In this document: piece after piece, positions 1 to 7,828 of the stretch
Layout: every line of letters starts with the position of its first letter
How positions within the stretch are numbered: the stretch's first letter is position 1
DNA from: RGDT01 sp964630925
GTDB lineage: Bacteria > Planctomycetota > Planctomycetia > Gemmatales > Gemmataceae
Reading direction: 5' to 3'
Assembly: GCA_964630925.1 (NCBI GenBank)
Contig: CAZVZK010000181.1
Coordinates: forward strand, 1 to 19,481
Length of the DNA stretch: 19,481 nucleotides
The notes under the pieces: model-generated
Seen by the model: the letters and a program-made list of their open reading frames with translations, nothing else
What the model was told of the DNA's origin: nothing
The model's database searches: none
Made by a program: the position numbers and the translations under genes

Positions 1-1
1 C

Positions 2-1045
2 GGCGAGGCCCGGGCGCCCAAGGCGGATACGCCGCCGCCCGCCGGCATCCCCCTGCCGCCCCTCGGCGCGGCGCCCCCGCCGGGCGACGCCCCCCTGCCG
101 CCCCTGGATGCCGCCCCGCCGAAGACCGCGGCGCCGAAGGCCGACCCGCCCTCGCCCGCCGGCGCGGTGCCCCTGCCCCCCCTCGGCGCCTCGCCGCCCC
201 TGGAGGACGAGCCGCCGATGAAGGCGGACGAGAAGACACCCCCGAAGGCGGAGATCAGGACGCCCGCGAAGATCGAGGACGGTGCGCCGCCCAAGACCGG
301 TGACAAGACCCCGCCGAAGGTCGAGGGCAAGTTGGCGGTGAAGCCGGACGCCAAGTCCGGCCCGCCGCCGATCACCTTCGTCCCCGCCAAGGCGGCCGCG
401 CCGCCGCCCGCCCCCAAGGACGTGCCCCCCGGCGCCGCCCCGCCGTCGGTGGGGGCCCTGCCGCCAGGCAAGGCGGACGACAAGACGTCCCCCCCGCCCT
501 CCGTCAAGGAGACGCGCGACACCGTCCCGCCGCCTTCCGTCCACGAGGAGCGCACGTCCAGCGGCAAGCCGATGGAGCGCAGCACCTTCACCCCCACGGG
601 CGGCGCCACCCTCGGCACGCCTCGCCCCCGCGTGTCCGCCCCCATCCGCGACCCGGAGGTCCGCCCCGCCGCCGGCGAGACGCCCCCGCCCCCGCCGCCC
701 GCCGTGATGCCGAAGGTCGAGACGCCCCCACCACCGCCCCCGCCCCCCGAAACCAGGGCCCCGCGCCCGGCGGGCCCCAGGGTCACCGTCACGCCCATCG
801 AGTCCGCCGAGGCCCGCGTCGGCGACACCTGGGAGACGCTCAGCCGCCGCTTCTTCGGCGACGAGCGTTTCGCCGACGCCCTGCGTGCGTTCAACCGCGA
901 CTACGGGCGCGCCGGACGCCGCATGCGCGAGGAGGGCACCTTCGCCGCCGGCGAGACCATCTACATCCCGCCCTCGACAACCCTCGTTGACCGCTACGGC
1001 ACCCTGCTCCGCGCCCCCTCCGCCTTCTCCGGCCCATTCTTCACG
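2..1045 (+). CDS. Proline-rich protein with C-terminal LysM domain (5' end outside the window)
   Basis: The frame is open from the first codon of the window, so the start lies upstream. The first ~250 visible residues are low-complexity Pro/Ala/Lys with a repeated PLPPLGA-type motif and runs of prolines, typical of a flexible spacer. Around nt 780-985 a LysM-like module follows: RVTVTPIESA, then GDTWETLSRRFFGDERFADALRAF, ending in GETIYIPP (here cut: GDTWETLSRRFF, FADALRAFNRD, GETIYIPP). LysM domains bind peptidoglycan or related glycans, so an envelope role is likely but inferred. Comparable planctomycete proteins end shortly after the IPP motif. Here no stop follows in any forward frame nearby. 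The same frame stays open to a TAA at 3302-3304, antisense through the whole convergent gene. I therefore end the supported coding region at 1045, where the convergent gene begins. A lost stop, a frameshift or a rearranged 3' end are all possible. Confidence 0.7.
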
Positions 1046-3142
1046 TCAGATGCGGTCGAGCGAGTCCACCCACCGCATCAGCTCCTCCAGCGTCTTGCCG
1101 CCGAGCTTGCCGTCCAGGTACTCGTGGCCCATGTTCGCCACCTCCCGCAGCATGACGGGGAAGCGGAACTTGGCCAGCTTGTCCTTCGTCGCCTTCACCG
1201 CCGGCAGCACCGGGTCCTTGCCGCCCACCGCGAGGTAGAACGACAGCGGCTGATTCGCCAGACGCTCGCGCGGGTTGCTGCCCATGTGCGCGCCCGTCGT
1301 CGCCACGCCGCGGATGTCCGCCCGCATCTGGAAGCCGAGGTAGAAGGCGAACTCGCCGCCGATGCCCATGCCGTGCGCGACGACGCGCCGCGCGTCCACC
1401 GTGTACTCGCCCTTCACCGCCTGGAGCGTCTGCCCGACGTAGGTCGAGTCGGCGGGGTTCCACGCCGGGTTCGCCGTCACCGGGCACAGCATGATCACGT
1501 TGTTGTCGTCGCAGAACGTGGACCACGACGAGGTGAGGTCCTCGATGTCACGCTCCTTGCCCTTGCCCATCGGGTGCAGCCACACCACCACCGCGCAGGC
1601 GACCTGCGGGTCGTAGTTCTCCGGCACGTAGACCCAGTAGGTCTCGGACGTCGGCAGCGTCTTCTTCACCAGGCCCGTCTCGACCTTCTTCTTCTCGGGC
1701 GGCTTCGCGGGCGGCTTCTCGCCCGGCTTCAGCAGCGCCCACTTCGCCGACGCCTTCTCCGGCAGCTTGTCCGGGACCGTCTCCGGCAGCTCGCCCAGCT
1801 TCACCTTGAGCGTCTTGGCCGCCCCGCCCACCTTGGGCTGGATCTCCAGGGTGATCTCCTGGTCGGGACGCCCCGCCGAGATCAGCGTCGCCAGCTGGTT
1901 CCGCCCGCCGTTGATGGGCACCGGCGGGGCGCCGGCGGGGGCGGCGGCGTTGGACGCCTTCATGATGCGGTCGCCCTCCTTGATCCCCGCCACGTCGGCC
2001 GGCGACTTCGGGTAGACGTAGCGCACCTCGACGCCCGCCGCCGGGTCGTCACGCATCGGCAGGATGCCCAGGAACGGCAGGTTGAACGCCGCCTCCAGCC
2101 CGCCCAGGATGAACTTCTCGATGGTGACGTCCTTGCCGTCGCGCTCCAGGACGATCTTGATCTCGTCGCCCTGGTACTTGGTGCCCAGCACCGTGAGCAT
2201 CTGCGCGAAGTTGTTCACCGCCTTGCCGGCGATGCTCTTGATCAGGTCGCCCGGCTTGATGCCGAACTTCTCGCCCGCCGAGCCCGGCGACACGGTGCCG
2301 ATGATCGGCTTCGTGGAGAACAGCTCGTCGCCCGATCGCATCGTCACGCCCATGACGCCGCGCTTCAACACCACCGGGTCCTTCTCCGTGCCCTTCATCA
2401 GGCGGGGCAGGGCCGCGTTGATGTCCTCCAGCGGGATGGCGAAGCCGATGCCCGAGTCGTACCACTCGAAGCCGGCCAGCTCGCCGTCGGCCTGCGGCGA
2501 CGCCGGCACGATCACGCCGTACACCCGCCCCTCCAGGTCGGTCAGCGGCCCGCCGTAGTTCGTCGGGGACACCTTGGCGTCGGTCTGCACGGCCCGGCCC
2601 CAGATGCGGTCGGTCGCGCTGACGATGCCCGTGGAGACGGAGGGCAGCTCGTCCGTGTCCGCCGACAGCGTCTTGCCGACGGCCAGGGCCGTCGCGCCGA
2701 TGGTGATGTCGGCCTTGGGCACCGGCGCGCAGACGGGGTACTTCGTCCCCGCCGCCACGTCCTGCATCTTGAGGAGGGTGAGCATGCGCGTCTCGTCCTT
2801 GGCGATGACGCGGGCCACCTTGCGGTCCTTGCCGCCGTGCAGCACCACGCGGATGCCGGTCGGGTTGTTGGCGAAGTTGAACGAGCTGGTGATGACGTAG
2901 CCGTCCGGGTGGACGATCAGGCCGGTGGTCGGGCCCTGGCCGCGGCGCAGGACGCCGGCCTTGGGGCCCGCCCCGGTGCGGACGACCTCCGTGCCGCCGG
3001 AGGTCTCGATCTTGACCACCATCGGCGCGACCTTCTTCATCGCGTCCTGGGTGGCCTTCTGCATCGCGTCGTCGAGGTCCGAGGCACGCAGGGCCGGCAG
3101 CGCGGCCAGCGCGGCCAGCACGGCCCAGATCGGGTTTCGCAT
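1046..3142 (-). CDS. HtrA-like pseudoprotease with two PDZ domains fused to an inactive-looking alpha/beta-hydrolase (esterase) domain
   Basis: 698 residues with a signal peptide (about 1-20). Residues ~35-250 align with an S1C (HtrA/DegP) trypsin fold, but each triad position is changed. Compared with TNFHV, GDIAL and GNSGGPL of the neighbour at 4494, this protein has TSSF (Phe88 for His), RMLTL (Met120 for Asp) and TNYGGPL (Tyr196 for Ser). PDZ-like segments lie at ~260-345 (GIKPGDLIKSIAGKAV) and ~355-450 (GIKEGDRIMKA). A Pro/Lys linker (~470-490) leads to an esterase-like domain (~495-698) with WLHPMG (oxyanion-hole-like region), an elbow AHGMGIGG where Gly591 replaces the nucleophile Ser, Asp643 in GGKDP and His673 in MGHEY. 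It is probably a periplasmic or envelope binding or scaffold protein rather than an enzyme (inference). The start is the ATG before the signal peptide, with only a weak GAGAG upstream. It is last in the co-directional minus-strand run. Confidence 0.9.
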   Translation of the reverse strand: MRNPIWAVLAALAALPALRASDLDDAMQKATQDAMKKVAPMVVKIETSGGTEVVRTGAGPKAGVLRRGQGPTTGLIVHPDGYVITSSFNFANNPTGIRVVLHGGKDRKVARVIAKDETRMLTLLKMQDVAAGTKYPVCAPVPKADITIGATALAVGKTLSADTDELPSVSTGIVSATDRIWGRAVQTDAKVSPTNYGGPLTDLEGRVYGVIVPASPQADGELAGFEWYDSGIGFAIPLEDINAALPRLMKGTEKDPVVLKRGVMGVTMRSGDELFSTKPIIGTVSPGSAGEKFGIKPGDLIKSIAGKAVNNFAQMLTVLGTKYQGDEIKIVLERDGKDVTIEKFILGGLEAAFNLPFLGILPMRDDPAAGVEVRYVYPKSPADVAGIKEGDRIMKASNAAAPAGAPPVPINGGRNQLATLISAGRPDQEITLEIQPKVGGAAKTLKVKLGELPETVPDKLPEKASAKWALLKPGEKPPAKPPEKKKVETGLVKKTLPTSETYWVYVPENYDPQVACAVVVWLHPMGKGKERDIEDLTSSWSTFCDDNNVIMLCPVTANPAWNPADSTYVGQTLQAVKGEYTVDARRVVAHGMGIGGEFAFYLGFQMRADIRGVATTGAHMGSNPRERLANQPLSFYLAVGGKDPVLPAVKATKDKLAKFRFPVMLREVANMGHEYLDGKLGGKTLEELMRWVDSLDRI

Positions 3143-3171
3143 ATGAAAGTCTCTCGTGGTGATCGGTTTCT

Positions 3172-3360
3172 ACCTCACCCCCCAACCCCCTCTCCGAAGC
3201 GGAGAGGGGGAGTCGGAAGAGCATCGCCTACGCGGAGGGGAGGTGTGCGCGTCTCTTGGATTGCTGGGCCCAACAGGGGAGGCGTACTCCTCGCCTCCGT
3301 GTAATCGATGCTCTTGCGATCCCCCCTCTCCGCTTCGGAGAGGGGGTTAGGGGGTGAGGT
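3172..3360. repeat. Near-perfect 189-bp palindromic element (MITE/REP-like)
   Basis: The two halves are inverted copies. The outer ~39 bases (3172-3210 against 3322-3360) differ at about one position. Each contains its own perfect hairpin, CCCCCTCTCCG with a 3-base loop and CGGAGAGGGGG (3186-3210 and 3322-3346). Further in, AAGAGCATCG (from 3217) pairs with CGATGCTCTT (from 3306), followed by an imperfect ~17-bp match. The centre is GGGCCC at 3266-3271. It fills almost the entire gap between the genes at 3370 and 3142 and has no coding capacity of its own. It could act as a terminator or mRNA-processing hairpin between the two HtrA-like genes, or be a non-autonomous mobile repeat. Confidence 0.85.
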
Positions 3361-3369
3361 CACGCCCCC

Positions 3370-4479
3370 TCAATCCTTCTTCTTCACCGGCGGGGGTGGG
3401 GTCAGCGGCTTGCCGAGCGTGATCGGCACGGTGATCAGCTTGTCGCCGCGCTGCACCTCGAGTTTCACCTCCGACCCCGGCGTGTGCCCCGAGATCACCG
3501 TGTTGAACGTGTTGATGTCCGGCACCGGCGCGCCGTCCACGTACACGATCAGGTCGTCCGGCAGCAGCTTCTCCTTGCTCTTCGCCGCCGGCGAATCGGG
3601 GATCACCTCCTCGACGTAGGGCGGCGTCCGCTCCACCACGTTCGGCACCAGGATGATGCCGTGATACACGTTCAGCGCGTTGGGGTTCGGCGGCTTGATC
3701 TCCGAATTGTACTTCTCCTTCTCCTTCACCATCTTGGCGATGCTGGTCTGGACCTTCTTGCCGTCCTTGTCCAGACCCTCGGCGACCGCGCTCAGCGGGA
3801 TCGCGTAGTTGATCCAGGTGTTGGTCAGCTCGTTGCGGAGCTCCTTGCCGATCAGCCCGAGCAGCTCGCCCTTGCGGTTGGTGATGACGCCCCCGCCCGA
3901 GCCGGGGTTGCAGATGATCGCATCGACCACGTACACGTCGCCGCGGTACGCCGCGTCGAAGACGCCGATGCGGCCGAACAGCCGCGAGTACGACGCCACC
4001 ACGCCGTGCTGCACCGTCATGGTGTCATCACGCAGGGCGAGCTGGAACACGTTCGTGAACCCCAGCACCGTCGTCCCCGCCGGCGCCGGCGCACGCTTGG
4101 CCGCCTCGTCGAAGTCGAACCAGTGCTGGATGTCCGGCTTGCCCGTGCCGAAGTCGATCTTCACCAGCGCGATGTCCAGCGCCGGCTCGCGGGCGATCAC
4201 CTTGGCCCGGCGCTTGAAGCCGTCGGCCATGTGGACCCGCAGGTCGCGCGTGTCGAGGATGTGCGTGTTCACCGTCAGGACGAGGCCGTCCTTGCTGATG
4301 ATCACGCCGGTGCCGTAGGACTCCAGGCCGCGGAAGCCGCCCGCGCCGAACAGCTTCACCATCTTCAGGTTGACCTGCTCGGCCACCTTGGCGTACGACT
4401 CGTCGCCCTGCGCCGGACGCAGCCCGAGGAACAGGGCCGCGCCGACGACGAGGGCCGGGATGATCAGGTAGCGTCTCAT
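3370..4479 (-). CDS. S1C (HtrA/DegP-type) serine protease with one PDZ domain
   Basis: 369 residues from the ATG at 4479, beginning MRRYLIIPALVVGAALFLGL, a clear signal peptide or anchor. A GTG at 4497 that overlaps the upstream TGA would add six residues (VRADQT) before this Met. I prefer the ATG because the hydrophobic segment then sits at the N-terminus and GAGGG lies upstream. Candidate triad: His73 in NTHIL, Asp102 in LDIALVK and Ser194 in NPGSGGGV. The Ser motif departs from GNSGG but keeps Ser-Gly-Gly. A PDZ-like domain covers ~270-355 (LLPDDLIVYVDGAPV). The C-terminus is Pro/Lys-rich. Family members are periplasmic proteases or chaperones; the substrate is unknown. It starts only 14 bp after the upstream HtrA gene, so the two are almost certainly co-transcribed. 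An active enzyme is likely but not certain, given the unusual Ser and His contexts. Confidence 0.9.
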   Translation of the reverse strand: MRRYLIIPALVVGAALFLGLRPAQGDESYAKVAEQVNLKMVKLFGAGGFRGLESYGTGVIISKDGLVLTVNTHILDTRDLRVHMADGFKRRAKVIAREPALDIALVKIDFGTGKPDIQHWFDFDEAAKRAPAPAGTTVLGFTNVFQLALRDDTMTVQHGVVASYSRLFGRIGVFDAAYRGDVYVVDAIICNPGSGGGVITNRKGELLGLIGKELRNELTNTWINYAIPLSAVAEGLDKDGKKVQTSIAKMVKEKEKYNSEIKPPNPNALNVYHGIILVPNVVERTPPYVEEVIPDSPAAKSKEKLLPDDLIVYVDGAPVPDINTFNTVISGHTPGSEVKLEVQRGDKLITVPITLGKPLTPPPPVKKKD

Positions 4480-4493
4480 GGTCTGGTCGGCCC

Positions 4494-6305
4494 TCACTTG
4501 AGCGTCGCGGCGGTGACGGTGAAGTCCGCGTAGCGGCCGTTGCCGCTGCGGACGTGGATCTTGCCCGGCAGCTTACGGCCGCCGCCGACGTCCTTGTAGT
4601 TCGACAGGCAGACCTCGCAGGGGTCGCTGTCCTTGTCGGCGATGATCTCGAAGCCGATCATCTCGCCTTTCTTCCAGCGGCCGCCCTTGTCGTCCTCGAT
4701 GGCGAAGTACCACTTGCCGGGCACGCCGGCCTGCTTGGTGATCAGCACCTCGGCCATCACGCGGATGGAGGCCCACTTGGGCTTCTCGTCGCTGGTGGCG
4801 GGGTAGAACGGCTCGACGCCGCCGTGGTGGAAGTCGGAGGTGAAGCCCTTCGGCCCGAACGCCAACATCTGGCGGTAGTGGTACATGGCCAGGGTGAAGC
4901 CGCCGCTGCCGGGGGGGTCCTTGAAGTCGTCGGCCTTGGTGCCGACGGCCAACGGCTCGAGGGGGAAGATCAGGCCGTCGAGGTCCAGCTCGACCTTCGG
5001 GGACTTCTTGTCGGCGGCCCCGCTCTCGAGGATCGTGACCGCGCCCTGGTCGACGTTCTTGCCGCCGCCGGCCAGCGTCTTGCCGCCCAGCTTGATGAGC
5101 CAGTTGTTCTGGACCTTGCTGAAGTCGCCGCAGGCGTCCGCGAACGACTTGAGGAGGCGCTGCTGGGCCTGCTCGTTGAAGTAGAAGTTCGCGAAGTCCT
5201 TCTTCGCCTTGTAGAACTTGGCCGGCGCCCCGACGATGGGCGGCGGGGGCGGCGGGGCCGGGCCCTTCGGCGCCTCCTCCAGGTCGCGGCGTGTCACGCC
5301 CATGAGGCGCACGAGGATCTCGGTCCGCGTGCTCTCGCGCTTGAAGACGAGCGGCATCCGCCAGCCTCGCGGGAACTGCCCCAGGAGGTTCTTGTACTGG
5401 TTGACGGTGGTGGCCCGCTGGCCGGCGAAGCTGATCAGCTCGTCGCCCACGTCCAGGCCGCGGCGCCGGGCGTCGCTCTCGATGATGGCCTTGACGAGGA
5501 TCTTGGCGAGCGCCCCGTCCTCGGACTCGCTCTCCATGGCGGCGCCGATGGAGGCGTGGTCGGTGATCAGGCCGCACTTCAGGCTGCCCAGGAAGTTCTT
5601 GATCTGGTTGATCGACACGGAGAAGCCGACGCCGCAGTTGGCGCGGCGGCGGCTGACGCTGATGGCGCTGTTGATGCCGATCAGCTCGCCGTCCATGTTG
5701 AAGAGGGGGCCGCCGGAGTTACCGGGGTTGATGGAGGTGTCCACCTGGAGGCAGTTGGTGTACTCCATCTTGCCGATGTTGATGAAGCGCTGCGTGGAGG
5801 ACACCATGCCGAACGTCACGGTCGGGGTGAAGTCGTAGGCCAGGCCGAACGGGTTACCCAGGCACAGGGACCAGTCGCCGGCCTTGACCTTGTCGGAGTC
5901 GCCGAGCTTGACGAAGGGGAACTTGGCGCCGGGCTTGTTCGGCAGGAGCTTGATCAGGGCGATGTCGCCGACGGGGTCGAGGCCAACGAGGATGGCGTCG
6001 TAAAGCTCGCCGTCGGGCAGGCCGCACTTCATCGCCGGGCTGCGGACGGCGCTGGTGACGTGGAAGTTGGTGAGGCAATGCCCCTCGTCGTCGATGAGCA
6101 CGCCGGAGCCGTTGCCGACGACGTTGCCCTTGCCGTCGCGGCCCATGACGGCGACGACGGCGGGCTTGATCGACTTGATGATCGCCACCCGTTTCTTCTC
6201 GGATTCGACGACGCTCTTCTCGGCGGCCCTGGTCGGGGCCAGGCCGGTGAACAACCCGGCCAGCAGGGCCGCCGCCCCGACGGCCATGATCGGCAACCGC
6301 TTCAT
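4494..6305 (-). CDS. S1C (HtrA/DegP-type) serine protease with PDZ and a long uncharacterised C-terminal domain
   Basis: 603 residues from ATG 6305, which has AGGAG at 6311-6315 five bases upstream and opens a signal peptide (MKRLPIMAVGAAALLAGLF). The frame is open further upstream to 6386, but that part is translated repeat DNA and is excluded. The S1 domain (~40-240) carries a complete canonical triad: His82 in TNFHV, Asp114 in GDIAL and Ser197 in NPGNSGGPL. A PDZ domain follows at ~245-345 (GLDVGDELISFAGQRA). After a proline stretch (GPAPPPPPP, ~355) comes a ~240-residue C-terminal region I do not recognise, rich in aromatic residues and containing a Cys-x-x-Cys (CEVC). Of the three tandem HtrA-like proteins it is the most canonical and probably the functional protease of the group. 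It is followed at 14 bp by the next HtrA gene. Confidence 0.93.
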   Translation of the reverse strand: MKRLPIMAVGAAALLAGLFTGLAPTRAAEKSVVESEKKRVAIIKSIKPAVVAVMGRDGKGNVVGNGSGVLIDDEGHCLTNFHVTSAVRSPAMKCGLPDGELYDAILVGLDPVGDIALIKLLPNKPGAKFPFVKLGDSDKVKAGDWSLCLGNPFGLAYDFTPTVTFGMVSSTQRFINIGKMEYTNCLQVDTSINPGNSGGPLFNMDGELIGINSAISVSRRRANCGVGFSVSINQIKNFLGSLKCGLITDHASIGAAMESESEDGALAKILVKAIIESDARRRGLDVGDELISFAGQRATTVNQYKNLLGQFPRGWRMPLVFKRESTRTEILVRLMGVTRRDLEEAPKGPAPPPPPPIVGAPAKFYKAKKDFANFYFNEQAQQRLLKSFADACGDFSKVQNNWLIKLGGKTLAGGGKNVDQGAVTILESGAADKKSPKVELDLDGLIFPLEPLAVGTKADDFKDPPGSGGFTLAMYHYRQMLAFGPKGFTSDFHHGGVEPFYPATSDEKPKWASIRVMAEVLITKQAGVPGKWYFAIEDDKGGRWKKGEMIGFEIIADKDSDPCEVCLSNYKDVGGGRKLPGKIHVRSGNGRYADFTVTAATLK

Positions 6306-6318
6306 GGGAACTCCTAGG

Positions 6319-6405
6319 AAGGATGAGGGATAAAGGATGAGGGATGAAAAGAAGGAGGGTGCTTCGGCTGTTCCCTCATCCCTCATCCCTCATCCCTCAT
6401 CCCTT
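6319..6405. repeat. Inverted arrays of a 7-bp repeat (ATCCCTC) forming a large hairpin
   Basis: On the + strand, four consecutive copies of CCCTCAT occupy 6373-6400 and run on to 6405. The opposite-sense units GGATGAGGGAT occur twice at 6320-6346. The arms can pair across a loop of about 26 bases. The element lies between the stop of the NPCBM gene (6414) and the Shine-Dalgarno of the HtrA gene (6311-6315), so it would form in the shared minus-strand transcript. A role as terminator, attenuator or RNA stabiliser is inferred. It may equally be a dispersed intergenic repeat. Confidence 0.75.
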
Positions 6406-6413
6406 CGAATTAG

Positions 6414-7634
6414 TCACTTGCTGACCTTGGCGTCGGCGAGGTCGAGGTGCCGGCTGATGTCGAAGAGGCCGTCGGCCTTGACGATGATCTTCAACTTCTG
6501 GACGTCCTTGATGCTGACGGTGAGGGGCTTGAAGCGGATCTTGTCCGTGGAGGAGATCTTGACGGTGGTGATCTCCTTGCCGTCGCCCATGACCACGAGG
6601 ATGGTGGCGCCCGAGGCGCTGACCTTGTCGTCGATGCCCACCAGCATCGACAGCTCGCGGTACTCCCCCTTCAGGTCGTACGTCAGCTCCGTGTGAGGCT
6701 TGATCGCCAGGCCCGTCGTGTAGACCACGCCGCCCAGCGTGATCGGCCCCTTGTCCAGGTTCGTATTCGGGTAGACGTGCCACTGGTCCGGCTTGTCACC
6801 CTCGTCGAGGTTCGATTTCTCCACACGCTCGATGGGGATCAGCTCCGAGAGCGGGTCGAGTTTGCCCTTGGCGTAGTCGAGGACCGCGATCTGGTCCTTC
6901 TTGAAGGCGATCTTCGCGCCCGACGGCGTCGTCACCTCGATGCCGTCCTCCGTCGCCGTCAGGGCGGACACCATGACGACGTTGCCGAGCGTGTCGGACA
7001 GGCGGCAGATGACCGCCGGGGCCTTCACGTCGAGGACGTGCTTGAAGATGAACCCGTGTGTCTTGGTTAGCTCGCGTTTGGTGGTCACCACGTCGCCGCC
7101 GACATCGACGGCGGCCTTGATCGTCTCGCCGGTCTTCTCGTCGCCCTCGCCGATGGTGGCCGCCAGGTTGGAGATGGTGCCGCCGTCGTTCAGGACGAGG
7201 GCCTCCTGGCCGCGCGTCTTGAAGATGCGGGGCTTCCAGTCGCGGCGGGCCTTGTCGTCCTGGCCGGCCATGAGGATGTTGGCGACCACCGACAGCGGGA
7301 GTTTCACGTCGGGGCCGGAGAGGAGCTTCATCGACAGCTCGCGCTTCTTGATGAGGACCTTGCCGGCCATGAGGGCCGTGCCGTCGGTCAGCTCGACGAG
7401 GGCGTATTTGTCTTCGGCGCCGGGCTTGCCGACCTCGCGGTACTCGACCTTGAGGACGTCCTTGATGGCTTTGGACTTCTTGACGCCGCCCTCCTCGTAG
7501 GTCACCTCGGAGTCGGTGACGGAGAGGATGTCGCCCTTGATCGCCCCGCCCTTGAGGAGGGTGATCTCACCGGCGTTGGCGAGTGCGGGGACGGACAGGA
7601 CGAGGCCGGCCAGCAGCAGGCGGACGAGTCGCAT
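6414..7634 (-). CDS. Exported NPCBM-domain protein with repeated beta modules
   Basis: 406 residues with a signal peptide (MRLVRLLLAGLVLSVPALANA). The N-terminal two thirds contain repeated beta-rich segments of the type 'hydrophobic-x-GG/DG-x-x-x-G-x-hydrophobic': ITLLKGGAIKGDILSV (~24-40), VELTDGTALMAGKVLI (~80-95) and a third near 222-255. These resemble small beta-barrel modules common in planctomycete secreted proteins. Residues ~290-404 fit NPCBM (novel putative carbohydrate-binding module): YTTGLAIKPHTELTYDL, then YRELSMLVGIDD, and a final strand pair KLKIIVKADGLFD. NPCBM usually accompanies glycosidases, but no catalytic domain is present, so this is probably a binding or structural envelope protein. 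Upstream of ATG 7634 there is only a weak GGGG. The gaps on both sides carry palindromic repeats. Confidence 0.9.
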   Translation of the reverse strand: MRLVRLLLAGLVLSVPALANAGEITLLKGGAIKGDILSVTDSEVTYEEGGVKKSKAIKDVLKVEYREVGKPGAEDKYALVELTDGTALMAGKVLIKKRELSMKLLSGPDVKLPLSVVANILMAGQDDKARRDWKPRIFKTRGQEALVLNDGGTISNLAATIGEGDEKTGETIKAAVDVGGDVVTTKRELTKTHGFIFKHVLDVKAPAVICRLSDTLGNVVMVSALTATEDGIEVTTPSGAKIAFKKDQIAVLDYAKGKLDPLSELIPIERVEKSNLDEGDKPDQWHVYPNTNLDKGPITLGGVVYTTGLAIKPHTELTYDLKGEYRELSMLVGIDDKVSASGATILVVMGDGKEITTVKISSTDKIRFKPLTVSIKDVQKLKIIVKADGLFDISRHLDLADAKVSK

Positions 7635-7700
7635 GGTACTACCCCGTGGTGCGCGCGCGGATGATGGCGATGCGGTCCATCATAGGAAGTAGACGAAACA

Positions 7701-7778
7701 ACCTCACCCCCCCAACCCGCGCCGGCGTGTCCGCCGGGCGTTTCCCGCCGGGGGCCGGCGCGGACAGGAGGGGTGAGG
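7701..7778. repeat. GC-rich palindromic element with the same ends as the 3172-3360 element
   Basis: The outer arms CCTCACCCC (from 7702) and GGGGTGAGG (to 7778) are inverted. Inside, GCGCCGGC occurs on the left and GCCGGCGC on the right, giving a nested stem. The terminal CCTCACCCCCC matches the ends of the 189-bp palindrome at 3172, while the core is different. It sits between the NPCBM gene start (7634) and the small gene ending at 7829. Confidence 0.6.
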
Positions 7779-7794
7779 CTTTCAGGAGCCCGGG

Positions 7795-7821
7795 CCGCCG
7801 GGGGCCGCCTGCCCCCGGCGG
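7795..7821 (-). terminator. Strong hairpin just after the 7829 stop codon, possible terminator
   Basis: CCGCCGGGGGC and GCCCCCGGCGG form a perfect 11-bp stem around a 5-base loop (CGCCT), seven bases downstream of the TGA at 7829-7831 in the minus direction. There is no T-tract after it, so a classic intrinsic terminator is not established. It could be a processing or stabilising hairpin. Confidence 0.45.
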
Positions 7822-7828
7822 TTGGAAG

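Noticed and set aside
4554..6317. A 587-codon plus-strand frame opposite the HtrA gene
   Set aside because: Antisense shadow; composition is Asp/Val/Ala/Gly-rich with no domain, while the minus strand encodes a canonical S1C-PDZ protein.
3172..7821. Palindromic repeats as a CRISPR array
   Set aside because: Units are isolated palindromes of different cores with no regular spacers and no cas genes nearby.
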